Both the position numbers and the translations under genes were made by a program. A stretch of 64,000 nt of DNA from Persicaria tinctoria (lineage: Eukaryota > Streptophyta > Magnoliopsida > Caryophyllales > Polygonaceae): assembly GCA_037127255.1 (NCBI GenBank), contig JBANSL010000018.1:12683175-12747174 (forward strand), written 5' to 3'. How positions within the stretch are numbered: the stretch's first letter is position 1; every line of letters starts with the position of its first letter. This document shows, piece after piece, positions 59,101 to 64,000 of this stretch. The notes under the pieces were generated by a model that was given only the letters and a program-made list of their open reading frames with translations, did not search any database and was not told the origin of the DNA.

Positions 59101-62100
59101 TACTAAAATATCTAGGTACGGATGGATTGTGGCTACATATATAGCTATATAATATTTTAATTATTTATTTTGGCCTCAAAAATTAATATAGATAGATATA
59201 AAATAACAATTATTAAATGATTGATTTTGATATAAATAATTATTTCCACCAAAAAATAATCTAAATATAAATAAAATAGCACCTATCAAATATTACATAT
59301 TCATCTATTAATATTTTTGGTAAGTATGACTATGAAAATTAGTTTTATTAATTATTTTTATTATTACTACTACTATGCTTAATTATATTGATATAGTTTT
59401 TTCCTTATATAATATTTACTCTTTTATAAGATATTCTATCTATCCAATTATATGTGTTAATGGTAAAATAAAATAATTATTTTTATTAGATTTCCTTTTT
59501 GACGGGAGAAAGCTTTGCAAGACGCACTCTCGCGCCGCCACGTAGGCAGATTAACTCACGTGCCGCCACGCAGGCCCCAATGCATCGGTTTTAGTATATG
59601 TATATAGATTGAAATCGGAAAAAAATGGAAACATTTCTCAATATTTACGACAATATAACCGAAAATAAAAAAAGGGAATGGATTCAAATCATATTTAAAA
59701 TAGGAAACAAATATTTTAAAGTTTCCATAATAATATTGACCAATAAGAAAAGCTCATTTGAATAAAAAATTCAGCTTTAATTGTGAGCGTGACACGTCAG
59801 CAAAATGCTAGCAGAATTAGTAATATTAATAGATAGATATATTGCAATCGGAAAAAAAAAATAGAAACATGTCTCAATATTTACGACAATATAACCGAAA
59901 ATAAATAAAAAAGGGATTGGATTCAAATCATATTTAAAATAGGAAATAAATATTTTAAAGTTTCCATAATGATATTGACCAATAAGATAAGCTCATTTGA
60001 ATAAAAAATTCAACTTTAATTGTGAGCGTGACACGTCAGCAAAATGCTAGCAGAATTAGTAATATTAATAGATAGATAGATAATAGATATATTGCAATCG
60101 GGAAAAAAAATTAGAAACATGTCTCAATATTTACGACAATATAACCGAAAATAAATAAAAAGGAATGGATTCAAATCATATTTAAAATAGGAAATAGATA
60201 TTTTAAAGTTTCCATAATGAAATTGACCAATAAGAAAAGCTCATTTGAATAAAAAATTCAACTTTAATTGTGAGCGTGACACATCAGCAAAATGCTAGCA
60301 GAATTAGTAATATTAATAGATAGATAGATAGATAATAGATATATTGCAATCGGGAAAAAAAATTAGAAACATGTCTCAATATTTACGACAATATAACCGA
60401 AAATAAATAAAAAGGAATGGATTCAAATCATATTTAAAATAGGAAACAGATATTTTAAAGTTTCCATAATGATATTGACCAATAAGAAAAGCTCATTTGA
60501 ATAAAAAATTCAACTTTAATTGTGAGCGTGACACGTCAGCAAAATGCTAGCAGAATTAGTAATATTAATAGATGACACTTTTGGGCCACTTGGAAACACC
60601 CTCTTGAGTCTTGATGTAGTTGGGGAAAGGTTGCATACACCTCAACCCTCAAACCCTGCCCTGGGCAGGATATATTGGGTTTGTTGTTGTTGATGATGAG
60701 TAAGATCAGCTTTTCTAGCAATTTCAATTTTCTAGGGATTTTTGTCATCAATTAGTGTTCCGTAAGCATTAGTTTTATGTCTAAGCAAACCCTCATCATG
60801 TGTTTAGGAGGTTTAGCTACTAAAAGCAAACTGACTTTGGATATCTTCTCATCCTATAAGAAGGCCCTGTAAACTGATTTTATCTTTTCTAAAGCATTGT
60901 TGGGAAGAATGATGCACGGTAACATTGCGTATGAAGGTCAGAATCAACTAAATGCAAGGAGGTTTCCTGTGCTACAAATTCTTTGATTCTATTTCTGTTA
61001 GCAGCTTTATTCACCACAATGTCTGTTACACTCTCTGCTCCCCTTCTGTTACCTTTTGTGGGTCGAACATTTGCACCCACAAGAATCGTTCAAGTGCTTC
61101 CACTTTTCAATTTATGCACATTCCATATGCCTACAATTTGTTTCGGGGGATTTTGGCCCTATGCACTTTTTTTTATTTGGGGGGGGGGGGGGGGGTACTC
61201 ATTGCCCTTCTAGAATCTTTTTGGTGCAAATAAATGATTGTAAATTATACACTTCCCTATCGGAATATGTCATGCTGGAAGCTGATACTATATTGTTGCT
61301 GCCTGATTATTTTCGGTAGATTTTGGTATTCCTAAATCGAACTTACAGTTGGCTTTTGTCTTACTAGATAATGGTTTGCCATTGCAAGTCAACAAGGGAT
61401 GGGAAATTGGGTTGTGGTGATGAGTGCTTGAATCGTATGCTCAATATTGAATGTGTTCAAGGGACCTGCCCGTGTGGGGATCTTTGTGCAAATCAACAGG
61501 TGATATATGCTTCTTTGAGATGATCACCTTTTTCTATATGTATATATCTTGAAAATGTGTTAATGCGTGCAATAAACATCAGAATAAGATTGTTTCTTAT
61601 TTCAGTTCCAAAGGCAAAGCTATACCAACCTTAAGTGGTTCCGTTGTGGGAAGAAAGGATACGGACTACAGGTGATAGATGATGTTACACAAGGACAGTT
61701 TCTGATTGAGTATGTTGGAGAGGTATCTTTCTAATGTAACATGTAAACTTTCCTTGGATTTATGAATGTCATGAAGTTATGTGGGCACTTAAAATATTGA
61801 AGAAGAATTTAGTTTCAGATGAACAAGTACTCTCATCACTTGTGGTTTCATTGGTAGGAGAGAATTTGGTATCTTGATGATAAAAGAGAAGTTGTTAAAA
61901 GGAGGCAACTAGAGTAGCAACTGCTTTTTCCTCTTCCCCACAGTTCTGATGTTGTCTGACTGTCTTCACTTGATTTCGTAGGTGTTAGAGTTGCCAACTT
62001 ATGAGGAACGGGTCAGAGTGTATGCGTCCAAAGGCCATAAACACTTCTACTTCATGACTTTGAATGGCAACGAGGTACTAGAAGTGTTTCTTTGCTAATG

Positions 62101-64000
62101 GTTTTGAATGTTTTCTTTAGCCTGTTTTTTTGCTTTAGAGTTATTGTCTACTCTTACACAATCCTACTGAATTTAGCTACAGAACAGCATCATGTTTGTG
62201 ACAGATTTGGTGTTCCTTAATATCATCACTAAACAGAAGAGAACAATTCCTGAGAAAAAGACTGCCATTGACTGGACTGAACATCATATTGGGGTTTTCA
62301 CACACACACAAAATAACAGACAAAACATATGAACACCTAGAAAAAGACGGCCATTGACTGGACTGAACATCATATTGGGTTTGTGGTGTTTAGATGAAGT
62401 TGTTGGCTCTTTCAATGTGGAGCATCAGCATACTCACAGTATCTCATTGTCATTTTTTTATGATACTGATGAACAATAATGAACATTAATTCTTGAAGTC
62501 TGTTGATTCTTGAGATTGAATTCTTGAATTTGTTATTTCGATGGGAAATTCCCATTCTTCTTTTTTTCTCTTGATTTGGTTTTTAATTAGGTAGAGGGAG
62601 ATCCTGAAAAAAAAAGGTAGGGGGAAACATGACAGATGTTCATAAATGAAAGTAGGAAGAGGTGGAAAACATCTTTGTTTGCTATTGATTTTTCTTAGTT
62701 TCTAATTGCAATGAAAGCTTATTTTTGTTTCTGCGACTTATTAGCTCCTCTATTACAGGTAATTGATGCTTGTGCCAAAGGAAATTTGGGGCGATTCATT
62801 AACCATAGTTGCGATCCTAATTGTCGCACAGAGAAGGTAAATTGAATTCTGGCATAGGCTCAAATTTTTTCCTCCTTTAATGGGTATTATTCTATTGCTG
62901 CACATCAATGAATGCGAGGTTTGTAAGAGTTCACCTAGTCTTTTGACCTTTCTTTACTTCGTCTTCCTTGATTTCTTTGTATTGTTTTGTGAGATTTGTA
63001 CCCATTTTTCATCTGTTTACACTTTTGGCAGTTCCATCAATCTGTTTACACTTTATGTAAAAAAAAGTTGCGCCCACTTTGATTAGGTTTGTAAAATTAA
63101 CATGGTGAGTTTAATATGTGCAGTTAATATAACTATCTATTATAGGAGGTGAAAGTATTGAACTTTGAATTTTGAAATTGCTATATAATACTCTTTTTCG
63201 TTGTTCATGGCTCGGGTTATTATGAAATCCTGTGGTGTTCTGGCCCTTCTGTTATATTTATGCATATCCCTTATTTTACCTTGATACACTGTCACAATGT
63301 CGGTTCTAACATTGCTTGTTTGAACAGTGGATGGTGAATGGAGAGATTTGTATTGGAATATTTGCAATAAGAGATATTAAAAAGGTATAGTTCTGTTCGC
63401 ATGTATCTTTCTTTTTAATTCTTTTTTTTTTTGGGGGGGGGGGGTGTTGCATGAATTTATAAAACTATGATATAAATTATATAATATTTTTTTATAGAAT
63501 TGTCCATTGAATGTTAACAATATTTTGGTAGTTTTAGGTTTTCTTTTTGTCCTTCATGTGTTTATAAATAAATAGTTGAAAATAAGAGATGTAGTGGATG
63601 TTTTTATTATTGTGTTCATGATACTTCCCCCATTTGTAATGCATTGGATACATATGGGCCTTTTTTTAAATCTCACCCTTATTCCTTATGTTCTTAATCA
63701 CGTTCTTACAGGGCGAGGAGCTTACGTTTGATTACAACTATGTTCGGGTGTTTGGTGCTGCTGCCAAGAAGTGTCACTGTGGCTCAGCTCAATGTCGGGG
63801 CTATATAGGTGGTGACCGCCTTAATAATGAAGTAATTGTTCAGGGTGACTCAGATGAAGAATTTCCTGAACCAGTGGCGGTATATGAAAATGGTGAAATT
63901 GCTGAGGAGTACAATATAATGTCTAAATCCGATTCGGCGAATGTCTTGGAAGAGAAAAATGAAGATAGCTTACTGCAAAATGATACAGGGGTCACATTAG
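50172..64000 (+). CDS. ASHH2: Histone H3K36 methyltransferase, ASHH2/SDG8 type (partial)
   Basis: Nuclear SET-domain enzyme that methylates H3 lysine 36 on transcribed genes; in Arabidopsis it affects flowering, branching and carotenoid genes. Exons: 50172-52611, 52799-53012, 55418-55545, 55675-55754, 61368-61499, 61606-61722, 61982-62074, 62759-62836, 63328-63384, 63712-64000 (continues). All junctions keep phase with GT-AG. Domains: long poorly conserved N-terminus (about 813 codons); CW zinc finger reading H3K4 methylation ([28 protein letters not shown]); AWS ([30 protein letters not shown]); SET ([53 protein letters not shown]); post-SET ([16 protein letters not shown]). Catalytic NHSC and the zinc cysteines are present. 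The start is the first ATG in frame; the open frame extends ten codons upstream only with a TTG. Intron 4 is 5.6 kb because of Helitrons. Confidence 0.95.
51274..51322 (+). repeat. 21-bp in-frame tandem duplication in ASHH2 exon 1
   Basis: TATCATTGAGGGCAATAACT occurs twice in a row, giving the protein repeat [13 protein letters not shown] in the disordered N-terminal region. It keeps the frame. Confidence 0.9.
53685..54346 (+). repeat. Local direct repeats in ASHH2 intron 2
   Basis: A block of about 110 bp (GAGTCAACTTGTCTTTCCCA... ending CTTATGGATTCCCAAATGG) occurs at about 53912-54021 and 54069-54182, with an older third copy at 53685-53820. A second phrase (TGGATTATATTTAGCAGTGA...CCCCAGCT) occurs at 54020 and 54317. 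Interleaved, so more than one duplication event. Confidence 0.85.
54735..54965. mobile_element. Stowaway MITE, left end degraded
   Basis: The right end TTTTTGAACGGAGGGAG is followed by TA. The interior matches the MITE at 56189-56409 (CACACAAATTAAGGAAATCA, TTATACTCATTAATTATCCA). The left end no longer shows CTCCCTCC. Confidence 0.65.
56189..56409. mobile_element. Stowaway MITE in ASHH2 intron 4
   Basis: Left CTCCCTCTCTTAAAGAATAT and TAAGTCCTTTTAG, right GGCTAAAAGGACCTAGGGAG, with TA on both sides (56187-56188 and 56410-56411). 221 bp. Confidence 0.85.
57131..60572 (-). repeat. 11-unit tandem array of a 230-251-bp Helitron 5'-end unit
   Basis: Unit starts (at ATTGCAATCGG or its variant): 57131, 57361, 57604, 57838, 58084, 58320, 58569, then 59608, 59839, 60089, 60340. 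Each ends GTGACACGTCAGCAAAATGC, TAGCAGAATTAGTAATATTA and (mostly) ATAGA, i.e. an inverted Helitron 5' terminus. Two types alternate: A (AAAGGGAATGG, AGGAAATAAAT, GATATTGACC) at 57361, 57838, 58320, 59839; and B (AAAGGAAT, AGGAAACA(G/A)AT, GAAATTGACC) at 57604, 58084, 58569, 60089. This is a dimer of about 480 bp. Units 57131 and 59608 share a third form (AATATTGACC). Confidence 0.93.
58798..59608 (-). mobile_element. Second Helitron nested in the array
   Basis: On the minus strand it starts A/TCTATATACATATACTAAAAC (59608) and ends with hairpin TCCCGT-AC-ACGGGA (58826-58813) and CTAG/T (58801-58798). 811 bp, AT-rich, no gene. It interrupts the end of array unit 7: the host reads GTAATATTAA before it and TTGAAATCGG after it. 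Confidence 0.75.
60573..60700 (+). mobile_element. 3' part of a TS-type (TTG)n-tailed SINE
   Basis: GGGCCACTTGGAAACACCCT, GGGGAAAGGTTGCATACACC, ACCCTGCCCTGGGCAGG, ATATATTGGGTTTGTTGTTG. This is the 3' half of a SINE family common in asterids. The tRNA head is missing; the Helitron border lies exactly at its left edge. Confidence 0.65.
61179..61195 (+). repeat. G-run in ASHH2 intron 4
   Basis: A run of about 16 G after a T-rich stretch. A similar G10-11 run occurs near 63434 in intron 9. Likely length-unstable. Confidence 0.9.

Larger units (their letters stand above)
56913..60572 (-). mobile_element. Non-autonomous Helitron with internal tandem array
   Basis: Read on the minus strand it starts A/TCTATTAATATTACTAATTC (TC end at 60572) and ends with the hairpin CCCGTGCC-TTGAA-GGCACGGG (56944-56924), seven bases, then CTAG/T (56916-56913). 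Host bases are A on one side and T on the other, as Helitrons insert between A and T without duplication. 3,660 bp including the nested Helitron 58798-59608. No Rep/helicase. Transposition would be by rolling-circle replication driven in trans. Confidence 0.8.

Noticed and set aside
57131..60572. Regularly spaced repeats resembling a CRISPR array
   Set aside because: Units are 230-251 bp and homologous throughout, with no unique spacers, and the DNA is a plant intron. The Helitron ends explain them.

Overview
The window is nuclear DNA of a flowering plant. The genes are split by GT-AG introns, the intergenic DNA is AT-rich and full of retrotransposons, MITEs and SINEs, and the proteins are plant types: an A-type CYP71 P450, ALDH3H-like aldehyde dehydrogenases, an ASHH2/SDG8-type SET-CW histone methyltransferase, a U2A'-like exon and a cinnamate 4-hydroxylase fragment. 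The protein features suit a core eudicot. A short SINE 3' end of the (TTG)n-tailed type hints at an asterid, but I cannot fix the species.

Layout. 1-500: 5' part of a minus-strand U2A'-like gene running off the left edge. 0.5-5.2 kb: nested repeats (Stowaway MITE, small tRNA-type SINE, truncated LINEs). 5.2-12.9 kb: two diverged copies of one segment, each with its own insertions, separated by a MITE and a Pack-MULE-like element that carries a piece of C4H. 12.9-16.5 kb: a CYP71-type P450 with a reading-frame problem at its intron. 16.5-22.4 kb: a long (TA)n tract, a young complete Copia element and a hAT-like MITE. 23.3-26.7 kb: a minus-strand RING / degenerate kinase / WD40 gene. 27.3-34.4 kb: two tandem minus-strand ALDH3 genes, both apparently intact. 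35.8-40.0 kb: decayed LINEs. 40.0-42.8 kb: SINEs and a non-autonomous LTR element. 44.1-45.4 kb: a small two-exon membrane-protein gene. 45.7-49.4 kb: SINE, MITE and Helitron pieces. 49.5-64.0 kb: an ASHH2/SDG8-type gene running off the right edge. Its largest intron (5.6 kb) holds a Helitron that contains an 11-unit tandem array and a second Helitron.

Functionally the genes are not a cluster: splicing (U2A'), specialised metabolism (P450), ubiquitin signalling (RING-WD40), aldehyde detoxification (ALDH pair) and H3K36 methylation (ASHH2). The main interest lies in the mobile-element record. Many insertions keep exact target-site duplications, and two of them can be checked against an uninterrupted paralogous copy inside this same window. 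Exon coordinates were read by eye from splice consensus, reading phase and known protein families. No transcript or database evidence was available.
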